Assembly (NCBI RefSeq): GCF_009796765.1
Contig: NZ_CP047023.1
Location: forward strand, 2,091,501 to 2,155,500
Direction of reading: 5' to 3'
Origin: Paraglaciecola sp. L3A3
Lineage (GTDB): Bacteria; Pseudomonadota; Gammaproteobacteria; Enterobacterales; Alteromonadaceae
DNA length: 64,000 nt
The translations under genes and the position numbers were made by a program. Positions 9,573 through 16,764 of the stretch are shown piece by piece. Below the pieces are notes generated by a model. It made no database searches and was not told the origin of the DNA. It saw nothing but the letters and a program-made list of their open reading frames with translations. Each line of letters opens with the position of its first letter. Position 1 is the stretch's first letter.

Positions 9573-9616
9573 ACGAGGTTGGATGACTAATGAAAAAAGT
9601 CTTACCTCGTTTTTTG
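9573..9616 (+). terminator. Terminator after the CHRD gene
   Basis: ACGAGGT (9573-9579) pairs with ACCTCGT (9604-9610), with further internal pairing, followed directly by six T. Confidence 0.75.
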
Positions 9617-10190
9617 TTAACGTTCCTTAAGTTTGTGTTTTACATATCTAGGGTAAACTCTCTCTTCGAATAATACTAAGCCTAGTTTACTGACAATGCT
9701 CTACCGAGGCTTCACGATAAAGTGAAATGCAAATGATTGTCCAATCCACTATTTAACTAGGTAATCGTCTATCGTTTGATAATTGTTATGCAGTAGTTTC
9801 TGCACCTTGCTTGATAAATACGGGATATAATAAATGCTTAGTTTCCCTACACCTTCTTAATTAGGTTTCTAGACATTGGTGAGTGAAAGTGTTCTGGTAA
9901 GTTGAAATAAAAAAGCTGCTGGATGAAATCACAAACCTTATGTACTACTCAAAAAATAGATAAAATTTATTTACAGATAGTCATTATTCATTTCTATTAT
10001 ATATAAAACGAAGTACAGGCCATGGGTAGATAAGTGTTTAAAGTGTTAGTTGTGTCTAATTGTTAAATGTTTACTAAATGGCGCTGGTTACTATCAATAA
10101 TGATGCTAAATGTTATATATTTGCATCATGCAGTGTTGTACAAATAAATTTACGTAAATTTTTTCAAGTATTTATAAGGGGAAATTAGTT
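9617..10190. other. Long intergenic region before the DUF6445 gene
   Basis: About 570 AT-rich bases with no open frame of protein-like composition and no RNA gene that I recognise. The last 20 bases hold the leader element AAGGGGAAATTAGTTTT (10176-10192), which recurs almost identically upstream of the GH16 gene at 31611-31627. Confidence 0.5.
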
Positions 10191-10898
10191 TTGAGGCATA
10201 TTGATATACGGGGAAAGGTACATGTTGTTAGTATTGGCAAGGAAAACACACCCGTTATTGTAATAGATGACTTCTCTCCAGAACCACAAAGATGTATCGG
10301 TTTAGCAATTCAAAAAACTTTTTCAAAAGAATTAACCAATGGAGTCTACTACCCAGGCATAAGAGCTTTGGTAGATGACGAATATGGTAACTCTGTACTG
10401 CAGACCATAGCCGACTTGGTTCGAACTGTATATAAAATAGCCCATCCCAATACTTTAATTCCTCATGCAGGTTATTATTCCTTGATCAATAAAGCTGAGA
10501 ATGAGTTGGACTTTTTACAAACTCTACCGCATTTTGATAGTACTGAAACTCATTATTATGCGGTGATGCATTATTTGAATCCTGGTGTTTTCGGTGGCAC
10601 GGGCTTTTATCGACATAATCCAACCGGCTATGAAAACATTACGAGATCTAGAGCTGACAGATACATTAAATCAGCTCAAGAAGTTATCGATAAACAAGAA
10701 ACTGTTGAGTTTAAGTATTTCACTCAATCTACCGCCCACTATGAGTTAATAGATAAACTTGAATATAAACAAAATCGTTTAGTCATCTATCCGGGTAGTT
10801 TATTACATAGCGGTTATATTGATAATTGTGAACGTGACTTGAGTTCTGATCCTAAAACAGGCCGTTTAACCGCTAACTTATTTATAGATTTTCGATAG
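10191..10898 (+). CDS. DUF6445 family protein, 2OG-Fe(II) oxygenase-like
   Basis: A 235-residue protein that I match to the DUF6445 family, whose genes often occur with tryptophan-halogenase-like and TonB-receptor genes in polysaccharide-using marine bacteria. There is no experimentally defined function that I know of. Its layout recalls non-heme iron, 2-oxoglutarate dioxygenases: an H-x-D pair at His114/Asp116 (LPHFDST), a distal His206 (YPGSLLHSG), and Arg225 in GRLTANLF, the place of the 2OG-binding Arg. The fold assignment is an inference. The start is TTG at 10191, preceded by AAGGGG with nine bases between. There is no signal peptide, so it is probably cytoplasmic. Confidence 0.65.
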   Translation: MRHIDIRGKVHVVSIGKENTPVIVIDDFSPEPQRCIGLAIQKTFSKELTNGVYYPGIRALVDDEYGNSVLQTIADLVRTVYKIAHPNTLIPHAGYYSLINKAENELDFLQTLPHFDSTETHYYAVMHYLNPGVFGGTGFYRHNPTGYENITRSRADRYIKSAQEVIDKQETVEFKYFTQSTAHYELIDKLEYKQNRLVIYPGSLLHSGYIDNCERDLSSDPKTGRLTANLFIDFR

Positions 10899-10974
10899 TT
10901 TGCCCTCATTTCATTATCAATGATTATTTATAAAATAATTCATGGTTAAAAGGTTTTCATGTTAATATTTAGCC

Positions 10975-11499
10975 ATGCAAACAAGTCCTACATTTCAATT
11001 ATCAGATTATCAACGAGCCATTTTGAACGAAATGGAAACGTCTTGCTGGGTGCTTTTAAATGAGCAAAAAAGTGACAGTAAGGTTGAATTAAAAACGGCT
11101 CCGCCAGTGGCTAGTGATAACCCCATATCAGTATCTATGCCTTCTTCCCCCGTATCTAAAGATTCAGCTTTAGCAAAATTAGCTGCTTTAAAACAGGTAA
11201 CTCAAGAGCTAACTTCTGCTAAATCGACTGATAAAGTTATATTGGCGATAACAAATGAATTACCAAACTTTAGTAAAGATATATTGTTGGCTCTTGAACT
11301 AGAAGCAAGGGAACAAATTCCCGTTACTACAGAACAGGTCTCTGATTATGTGGATTACCCTTTGGCTTGGAAACAAGCAGAGAGTATTAGCCTAATAGAA
11401 AATTTATTATCAACTCCTGCACTTTCAAAAATAAATAATGCAAACAGTAAAAAACAATTGTGGCATGTGCTGCAAGTATTGATAAAAAATAAAAAATAA
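10975..11499 (+). CDS. holD: DNA polymerase III psi subunit (HolD)
   Basis: A 174-residue protein. The N-terminal segment SDYQRAILNEMETSCWVL matches the chi-binding N-terminus of psi subunits (aromatic/Gln-rich helix, then a W-x-L strand). A low-complexity linker (about residues 35-75, rich in Ser, Pro and Lys) leads to a C-terminal domain. Psi bridges chi/SSB to the clamp loader in the replisome. The family diverges fast, so the call rests on the N-terminal motif plus position: rimI follows at once, as in many gammaproteobacteria. The 3' end runs into a heptanucleotide repeat that supplies both its stop codon and the spacer to rimI. Confidence 0.75.
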   Translation: MQTSPTFQLSDYQRAILNEMETSCWVLLNEQKSDSKVELKTAPPVASDNPISVSMPSSPVSKDSALAKLAALKQVTQELTSAKSTDKVILAITNELPNFSKDILLALELEAREQIPVTTEQVSDYVDYPLAWKQAESISLIENLLSTPALSKINNANSKKQLWHVLQVLIKNKK

Positions 11500-11524
11500 A
11501 AAATAAAAAATAAAAAATAAAAAA
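11483..11524 (+). repeat. Six perfect TAAAAAA heptamers across the holD-rimI junction
   Basis: Positions 11483-11524 are six uninterrupted copies of TAAAAAA. The holD stop codon (11497-11499) lies in the repeat, and the last A is the first base of the rimI ATG (11524-11526). No purine-rich Shine-Dalgarno other than the A-tract precedes rimI. Since 7 is not a multiple of 3 and such tracts are slippage-prone, copy number may vary. Confidence 0.9.
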
Positions 11525-11973
11525 TGAATCCAAAATTTATAGCAATCACATCCAACAACAGCGATTTGGGGTTTACCCTGCACCTGCAAGGACAGCCTAG
11601 TCCATGGTCGAGAAAAATATTTGACGATTGTCTGTCACCACCATATTTTGCTTATTATTTAACTGTTAGTTCAGACATTGTCGGTTATTTTATCGCTATG
11701 AAGGTCGCTGATGAAGTGACATTAATGGATCTAGTTGTTGCAGCAGGATATCGCGGTAAGGGGTATGGGCGAGTATTATTAGAATATTGTATGCAACTGA
11801 GCGAAGTCGCTAAGGTGCAACAAATATGGTTAGAAGTGAGGCAGTCAAACTTAGCTGCAATAACCTTATATGAATCTGTGGGGTTTAATGTAATTGAAAC
11901 CCGTCATGATTATTATTTGTCAGAAAAAGGTAAGGAAGACGCATTAATTATGTGTCTCAGTTTTTTTAATTAA
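11524..11973 (+). CDS. rimI: Ribosomal protein S18 alanine N-acetyltransferase RimI
   Basis: A 149-residue GNAT acetyltransferase. RimI acetylates the N-terminal Ala of ribosomal protein S18. The acetyl-CoA-binding P-loop is present as AAGYRGKGYGRVLLEY (R/Q-x-x-G-x-G/A type). It is followed by the family segment WLEVRQSNLAAITLYESVGFNVIETRHDYY, which is nearly diagnostic of RimI, and an acidic EDALIMCLS end. N-terminal WSRKIFDDC resembles the PWSEKTF segment of enterobacterial RimI. It directly follows holD, the conserved order. In E. coli the next genes are yjjG and prfC. Here prfC is reached only after an inserted minus-strand module. Confidence 0.92.
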   Translation: MNPKFIAITSNNSDLGFTLHLQGQPSPWSRKIFDDCLSPPYFAYYLTVSSDIVGYFIAMKVADEVTLMDLVVAAGYRGKGYGRVLLEYCMQLSEVAKVQQIWLEVRQSNLAAITLYESVGFNVIETRHDYYLSEKGKEDALIMCLSFFN

Positions 11974-12010
11974 TAGAAATATACGGGGAAGTAAATCTTC
12001 CCCTGTAGAT

Positions 12011-12265
12011 TTACTTACGTGCAGTCGTGACGTTTAATACTTCAGTGTCATTTGTACGTTCAGTTGCTAATTTTACAAATTTTGATGGGTTATAGTTACA
12101 ACCTACACACATAGCAATAAATTGATTCATGCTAGGTGCGCCAATATTTTTTTCCCAATTTTCGTAAGTTTTACGAGTTTTTACATTTGCTAGTTTAGCC
12201 ATTTTAACTGTAGTTAAACCGGCATCTAAACGCATTTTTCTTAAATCAGTTCCACAAATATACAT
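12011..12265 (-). CDS. Small HTH (XRE/Cro-like) protein of the repeat-protein module
   Basis: An 84-residue protein. Residues 5-60 read as a helix-turn-helix of the lambda-repressor type: LRKMRLDAGLTTVKMAKLANVKTRKTYENWEKN, then a segment on FIAMCVGCNYNPSKFVKL. Two cysteines (MCVGC) lie in the last helix region. The tail is disordered. GAGGAAA lies eight bases before the ATG on the minus strand. It lies downstream of the 13-residue-repeat gene and may regulate it. An inverted repeat (12302-12330) sits just upstream and may be its operator. It could instead be a small DNA-binding protein without an effector domain. I know no named family member. Confidence 0.6.
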   Translation of the reverse strand: MYICGTDLRKMRLDAGLTTVKMAKLANVKTRKTYENWEKNIGAPSMNQFIAMCVGCNYNPSKFVKLATERTNDTEVLNVTTARK

Positions 12266-12301
12266 AAAAATTTCCTCATTCGATTATTGAAATAACAGCA
12301 G

Positions 12302-12330
12302 GGATAAGTTTTATTTTTATAGTCTTATCC
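12302..12330. promoter_or_regulatory. Inverted repeat upstream of the small HTH gene
   Basis: GGATAAG (12302-12308) and CTTATCC (12324-12330), separated by 15 AT-rich bases, lie 37 bp before the start of the 84-residue HTH protein on the minus strand. This is a candidate operator, possibly autoregulatory. Confidence 0.35.
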
Positions 12331-12437
12331 AATCTTTCTATCACGGGAAGTATTGTATGCAACAAAATGTGGATTCAGTTCCACATGGGAAAATTAATGG
12401 TCATTTTTAGATAAGCTTATGATTCTTAATGATAAAT

Positions 12438-12468
12438 AATTTCAACCTCTACACTAGAGGTTGAAATT
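12438..12468 (-). terminator. Perfect 13-bp hairpin after the repeat-protein gene
   Basis: AATTTCAACCTCT (12438-12450) pairs perfectly with AGAGGTTGAAATT (12456-12468) around a 5-nt loop. It lies 30 bp beyond the stop codon of the repeat gene in the minus direction. The following bases are AT-rich but hold no long T run, so it may be a terminator or an RNA 3'-end stabiliser. Confidence 0.55.
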
Positions 12469-12497
12469 AAGGGCGAAAATTAAGAATTATCGCAATA

Positions 12498-13841
12498 TTA
12501 AGCGATAAAAGTAGATAAAGGTGGAGTACGTCTAAATGTGGCTGCAGTTTCGATTACTGGTGGAGTACGTCTAGATGTGGCTGCAGTTTCGATTACAGGC
12601 GGAGTACGTCTAGAAGTCGCCGCAATTTCGATTACAGGCGGAGTACGTCTAGATGTGGCTGCAGTTTCGATTACTGGTGGAGTACGTCTAGATGTGGCTG
12701 CAGTTTCGATTACTGGTGGAGTACGTCTAGATGTTGCTGCAGTTTCGATTACTGGTGGTGTGCGTCTAGAAGTTGCCGCAATTTCGATTACAGGTGGTGT
12801 ACGTCTAGAAGTTGCCGCAATTTCGATAATAGGTGGTGTACGTCTAGAAGTAGCGGCCGTTTCGATAACAGGTGGTGTACGTCTAGAAGTCGCCGCAATT
12901 TCGATTACAGGCGGAGTACGTCTAGATGTGGCTGCAGTTTCGATAACAGGTGGAGTACGTCTAGATGTGGCTGCAGTTTCGATAACAGGTGGAGTACGTC
13001 TAGATGTGGCTGCAGTTTCGATTACTGGTGGAGTACGTCTAGAAGTTGCCGCAATTTCGATAATAGGTGGTGTACGTCTAGAAGTAGCGGCCGTTTCGAT
13101 AACAGGTGGTGTACGTCTAGAAGTCGCCGCAATTTCGATTACAGGCGGAGTACGTCTAGATGTGGCTGCAGTTTCGATAACAGGTGGAGTACGTCTAGAT
13201 GTGGCTGCAGTTTCGATTACTGGTGGTGTACGTCTAGAAGTTGCCGCAATTTCGATAATAGGTGGTGTACGTCTAAAAGTAGCGGCCGTTTCGATAACAG
13301 GTGGTGTACGTCTAGAAGTCGCCGCAATTTCGATTACAGGCGGAGTACGTCTAGATGTGGCTGCAGTTTCGATTACTGGTGGAGTACGTCTAGATGTTGC
13401 TGCAGTTTCGATTACTGGTGGTGTGCGTCTAGAAGTTGCCGCAATTTCGATTACAGGCGGAGTGCGTCTAGAGGTAGCGGCCGTTTCGATTACAGGCGGA
13501 GTGCGTCTAGAGGTAGCGGCCGTTTCGATAACAGGTGGAGTACGTCTAGATGTGGCTGCAGTTTCGATTACTGGTGGTGTGCGTCTAGAAGTTGCCGCAA
13601 TTTCGATTACAGGCGGAGTGCGTCTAGAGGTAGCGGTCGTTTCGATTACAGGCGGAGTGCGTCTAGAGGTAGCGGCCGTTTCGATAACAGGTGGAGTACG
13701 TCGAGAAGTAGCAGCAAGATCTGAGTATGTAATGACTTCAGTTGCTCTATTATTTTGATGTTGAAAGCTAGCATAAGAATTTTGCTGTGTTGACATCAAT
13801 GCGACTGTGAATATTGATAAAGCGAATGTTAAACCTTTCAT
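12498..13841 (-). CDS. Secreted protein of thirty 13-residue repeats (AATSRRTPPVIET)
   Basis: A 447-residue protein of unknown function. Residues 1 to about 25 form a Sec signal peptide (MKGLTFALSIFTVALMS... ending near NSYA). After a short 17-residue linker, residues 43-432 are exactly 30 tandem copies of AATSRRTPPVIET, followed by a partial copy (AATFRRTPP) and the tail LSTFIA. Variation is tiny: position 13 alternates T/I, with rare V to I, S to F and A to T. Each unit carries two Arg and one Glu, so the mature chain is strongly basic, Pro-rich and probably extended. AAGGA precedes the ATG on the minus strand. It stands in a four-gene minus-strand module with two HTH genes and a membrane protein, inserted between rimI and prfC. 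It could be a matrix or envelope polymer, an adhesin stalk, or a multi-core peptide precursor. None of these is shown. Confidence 0.85.
   Translation of the reverse strand: MKGLTFALSIFTVALMSTQQNSYASFQHQNNRATEVITYSDLAATSRRTPPVIETAATSRRTPPVIETTATSRRTPPVIEIAATSRRTPPVIETAATSRRTPPVIETAATSRRTPPVIETAATSRRTPPVIEIAATSRRTPPVIETAATSRRTPPVIETAATSRRTPPVIEIAATSRRTPPVIETAATFRRTPPIIEIAATSRRTPPVIETAATSRRTPPVIETAATSRRTPPVIEIAATSRRTPPVIETAATSRRTPPIIEIAATSRRTPPVIETAATSRRTPPVIETAATSRRTPPVIETAATSRRTPPVIEIAATSRRTPPVIETAATSRRTPPIIEIAATSRRTPPVIEIAATSRRTPPVIETAATSRRTPPVIETAATSRRTPPVIETAATSRRTPPVIEIAATSRRTPPVIETAATSRRTPPVIETAATFRRTPPLSTFIA
12501..13715. repeat. 39-bp tandem repeat array (minisatellite)
   Basis: Thirty full 39-bp units plus a partial one, encoding the 13-residue repeats. 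At DNA level there are about four unit types, told apart by synonymous changes (GTGGCTGCAGTT, GTCGCCGCAATT, GTTGCCGCAATT and GTAGCGGCCGTT on the plus strand). The GTAGCGGCCGTT type recurs at 12850, 13084 and 13279, with spacings of 234 and 195 bp (6 and 5 units) and the same neighbouring unit types, so blocks of several units have been duplicated. TCTAGA recurs in most units. Confidence 0.95.
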
Positions 13842-13919
13842 AATTTTTCCTTAGTTTAGGGGAGAAAATTCCCACTAAAGGATTATGTCGGTTTTTTATA
13901 CAGATGTGGAGGGAAGTAT

Positions 13920-14630
13920 TTACACCTTCATTAATTTAGGTAGCAAAAGCTTGTAACTTTCATGAAAAATAACCCAAATATAAAGGGTGCTGATACCTTG
14001 TAAAATATAGGGAAACACTGTGTATACAACCAATATATTTGGCATATTGGCGATATGTCTTATCAAATATTCAATTAACATAGCTGCATGAACAATAGAT
14101 GTGAATAAAGCCATTTTGTACATCAGCCAATCTAAATTAATTGACAGCCCTTTAGATGAAAAATATTCATCTATCAGGCCCACTCTAATCATTATAAGAT
14201 GCCTAAGTAATAGATTAGATAACATTAGCCAAATGTACCAAGTTATTTGTGGTGCGGGGTAATCTGTAATTTGCCAATAAACTTCAGCTGCACTAGCTAA
14301 TACCAGTACTGGTAAAATAAGATTGATGAGCTTATCGTGAGATAAATAATAAATAGCCCAAAAGGAAAATAAATATAGTATTAATTTAAAGTAGGGAAGA
14401 TGGTTTATTAATGGCCAGGCTAGCTCATCAATCATTAATTGAATTGTGATAATCACTATGACAGAAACCACATTAATATTTTCACGGCAAACAATTGCGG
14501 TAAATATTAAAATGGCTAAAAATACACGATCGAAAATTTGTGCATTACCAAAAGAGTAAATACCTAAGGCGATAAAAAGCCCTCCGAAAAGGGCTGTTAT
14601 GAATTTTGGAAGATAGGCACGTATTAACAT
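13920..14630 (-). CDS. Multi-pass membrane protein of the repeat-protein module
   Basis: A 236-residue, very hydrophobic protein with about six or seven predicted transmembrane helices (for example GGLFIALGIYSFG, VVSVIVIITIQL, LILYLFSFWAIYYL, LILPVLVLASAAEV, WLMLSNLLLRHL). There is no recognisable catalytic motif and no signal peptide. I cannot assign a family. AAGG lies four bases before the ATG. It follows the XRE gene by 23 bp and precedes the repeat-protein gene by 78 bp, all on the minus strand, so the three may be cotranscribed. It could be a sensor, a channel, or an export or modification partner of the repeat protein. These are guesses from position only. Confidence 0.6.
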   Translation of the reverse strand: MLIRAYLPKFITALFGGLFIALGIYSFGNAQIFDRVFLAILIFTAIVCRENINVVSVIVIITIQLMIDELAWPLINHLPYFKLILYLFSFWAIYYLSHDKLINLILPVLVLASAAEVYWQITDYPAPQITWYIWLMLSNLLLRHLIMIRVGLIDEYFSSKGLSINLDWLMYKMALFTSIVHAAMLIEYLIRHIANMPNILVVYTVFPYILQGISTLYIWVIFHESYKLLLPKLMKV

Positions 14631-14653
14631 TGCCTTAGGATAATGTATCTAGA

Positions 14654-14917
14654 CTATGAACTAAAGCCGAAATAATCCATTACTGTTGAGAAAAAAGATT
14701 CTCTGGTTTGTTCGGAAGCTTTTTGACGACAAACTGACCACCATTTACTGATCACTTCGACACCAATACTATTCATTGTTTCTGGTTTTTCATTTTCGAT
14801 AGCTGAAACAGTTTCTCTACTTATACCAACACGTAATGCGAGTTCCTCTTGGGTATACCCAGACTCTTTACGTAATGCCTTTAATTGTGCGCCACTAAAC
14901 ATCTTTCTACGCGACAT
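14654..14917 (-). CDS. XRE-family HTH regulator of the repeat-protein module
   Basis: An 87-residue protein. Residues about 7-55 form a canonical XRE helix-turn-helix (LKALRKESGYTQEELALRVGISRETVSAIEN), with the TQEELA turn and the RETVSAIEN recognition helix. The remainder is a short alpha segment (VISKWWSVCRQKA). The ATG at 14917 is chosen because AAGG lies eight bases upstream. A TTG six bases farther out would be too close to it. It is the first gene of the minus-strand module and lies next to a dense cluster of AGGT/ACCT half-sites (14926-14970), suggesting autoregulation and control of the membrane and repeat genes. Confidence 0.75.
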   Translation of the reverse strand: MSRRKMFSGAQLKALRKESGYTQEELALRVGISRETVSAIENEKPETMNSIGVEVISKWWSVCRQKASEQTRESFFSTVMDYFGFSS

Positions 14918-14924
14918 AAACAAT

Positions 14925-14970
14925 ACCTTAAATTAGTGAAATAGGTAAAATAATTACCTTGTTAGGTGAA
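14925..14970. promoter_or_regulatory. Clustered AGGT/ACCT half-sites, probable XRE operator
   Basis: Alternating half-sites TACCTT (14925-14930), TAGGTA (14942-14947), TTACCTT (14954-14960) and TTAGGTGA (14963-14970). The central pair forms an inverted repeat, AGGTAA (14943-14948) and TTACCT (14954-14959). They sit directly upstream of the XRE gene's ATG, the usual place for an autoregulatory operator. Confidence 0.5.
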
Positions 14971-15155
14971 TATAAATTAATCTACTCTTTTAGTAAATAG
15001 GTTATATAAAAAACTTTAGTCTATAAGTTTGAGTTATCTAAGCTCAAATAGTTTTGACTTCTGAAAAAAATACAAAGCACAAGGGACTTTTTTAGCTTAT
15101 TCGTATACAATGCGCGGCCAAATTATCCTGTAACCCGTTCACGTAAGAGTATTCC

Positions 15156-16733
15156 ATGTCCTTTCAACAAGAAGTTGATAAACGCCGCACTTTCGCAATT
15201 ATTTCTCACCCTGATGCGGGTAAAACCACTATTACCGAAAAAGTACTTTTGTTTGGTAATGCCTTGCAAAAAGCGGGTACAGTCAAAGGTAAAAAGTCAG
15301 GACAGCATGCTAAGTCTGACTGGATGGAAATGGAGAAGGAGCGGGGCATATCAGTAACCACTTCTGTAATGCAGTTTCCTTACCGCGATCACTTGGTCAA
15401 TTTATTAGATACCCCAGGACACGAAGATTTCTCAGAGGATACCTATCGGACCTTAACAGCGGTCGATTCATGTCTAATGGTAATTGATGCAGCTAAAGGG
15501 GTAGAAGCCCGAACAATTAAATTGATGGATGTCACACGTCTGCGTGATACGCCTATTATTACCTTCATGAATAAATTAGACAGGGACACTCGTGACCCGA
15601 TTGATTTATTAGACGAAGTTGAAAATGTACTAAATATTAAATGTGCGCCTATCACTTGGCCTATTGGTATGGGTAAAGAATTTAAAGGTGTCTATCATTT
15701 ATTAAGAGACGAAACCGTTCTGTATAAAACCGGTTTAGGTCACACTATCCAAGAGGTACGTGTAGTGAAAGGGTTAGATAACCCTGAACTAGATGAAGCA
15801 ATCGGCAGTTATGCTGAAGAGTTAAGAGATATGCTTGAACTCGTTCAAGGTGCCTCTCATGAATTTAATAGAGAAGAGTTTTTAGCTGGCGAATTGACCC
15901 CAGTATTTTTTGGTACTGCAATGGGCAACTTTGGTGTTGACCATATGTTGGACGGCTTGATTGAGTGGGCTCCTTTGCCGCAGGGGCGAGAAACTAGCGA
16001 AAGAAAAGTTGAGTCAAACGAACAAAAATTCAGTGGTTTTGTATTTAAAATTCAAGCCAATATGGATCCTAAGCACAGAGATCGTATTGCATTTTGTCGT
16101 ATTGTTTCTGGTAAGTACGAAAAAGGCATGAAAATGCACCATAGCCGAATTGGCAAAGACGTGCGTATTTCTGATGCATTAACCTTTTTGGCTGGTGATA
16201 GGGCCCTACTAGAAGAAGCTTATGCTGGCGATATTATTGGCTTGCATAATCATGGTTCGATTCAAATCGGCGATACTTTTACCGCAGGTGAAAAATTTCG
16301 CTTTGCCGGTATTCCTAACTTTGCCCCTGAATTATTCAAACGTATTCGTTTGAAAGATCCGTTGAAACAAAAACAATTACAAAAAGGTTTGATCCAACTT
16401 TCTGAAGAAGGTGCGGTACAAGTTTTTAGACCTTTACAAAATAACGACTTAATTGTCGGTGCAGTAGGTGTACTGCAGTTTGATGTAGTCGTAGCCAGAT
16501 TAAAAGGTGAATACAATGTGGATGCTATGTATGAACATATTAATGTTTATACCGCACAATGGGTTACGGCCGAAACACCTGCTAAATTAGACGACTTTAG
16601 ACGTAAAGCTGAAGCTAACTTAGCCTTAGATGGTGGCGATAATTTAGCTTATATTGCGCCAACTCGGGTGAACTTATCTTTGGCACAAGAGCGTTACCCA
16701 GACATTACATTCCATACTACTAGAGAGCATTAA
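15156..16733 (+). CDS. prfC: Peptide chain release factor 3
   Basis: A 525-residue translational GTPase. RF3 removes RF1 and RF2 from the ribosome after peptide release. G1 is SHPDAGKTT (residues 17-25), G3 DTPGHEDF, and G4 NKLD. The segment [27 protein letters not shown] is the typical RF3 switch I region. Domains II and III follow in order, with the length standard for the family. It opens a plus-strand housekeeping block with argS and lies immediately beyond the inserted repeat-protein module. In E. coli prfC lies two genes from rimI, so this locus is an ancestral neighbourhood that has been interrupted here. Confidence 0.98.
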   Translation: MSFQQEVDKRRTFAIISHPDAGKTTITEKVLLFGNALQKAGTVKGKKSGQHAKSDWMEMEKERGISVTTSVMQFPYRDHLVNLLDTPGHEDFSEDTYRTLTAVDSCLMVIDAAKGVEARTIKLMDVTRLRDTPIITFMNKLDRDTRDPIDLLDEVENVLNIKCAPITWPIGMGKEFKGVYHLLRDETVLYKTGLGHTIQEVRVVKGLDNPELDEAIGSYAEELRDMLELVQGASHEFNREEFLAGELTPVFFGTAMGNFGVDHMLDGLIEWAPLPQGRETSERKVESNEQKFSGFVFKIQANMDPKHRDRIAFCRIVSGKYEKGMKMHHSRIGKDVRISDALTFLAGDRALLEEAYAGDIIGLHNHGSIQIGDTFTAGEKFRFAGIPNFAPELFKRIRLKDPLKQKQLQKGLIQLSEEGAVQVFRPLQNNDLIVGAVGVLQFDVVVARLKGEYNVDAMYEHINVYTAQWVTAETPAKLDDFRRKAEANLALDGGDNLAYIAPTRVNLSLAQERYPDITFHTTREH

Positions 16734-16764
16734 GTCTGATTAGGCTTGTTGGATAAAATTAAAT

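Noticed and set aside
12501..13715. CRISPR-like regular repeat array
   Set aside because: Units are contiguous with no unique spacers, and each unit is coding. It is a tandem repeat, not a CRISPR array.
12538..13758. A 406-codon open frame on the plus strand across the repeat array, with its own 13-residue repeat (AAVSITGGVRLDV)
   Set aside because: It is the mirror of the real gene: a 39-bp repeat that is free of stops in one frame of one strand is easily free of stops on the other. It has no signal peptide and no ribosome site, while the minus-strand gene has both.
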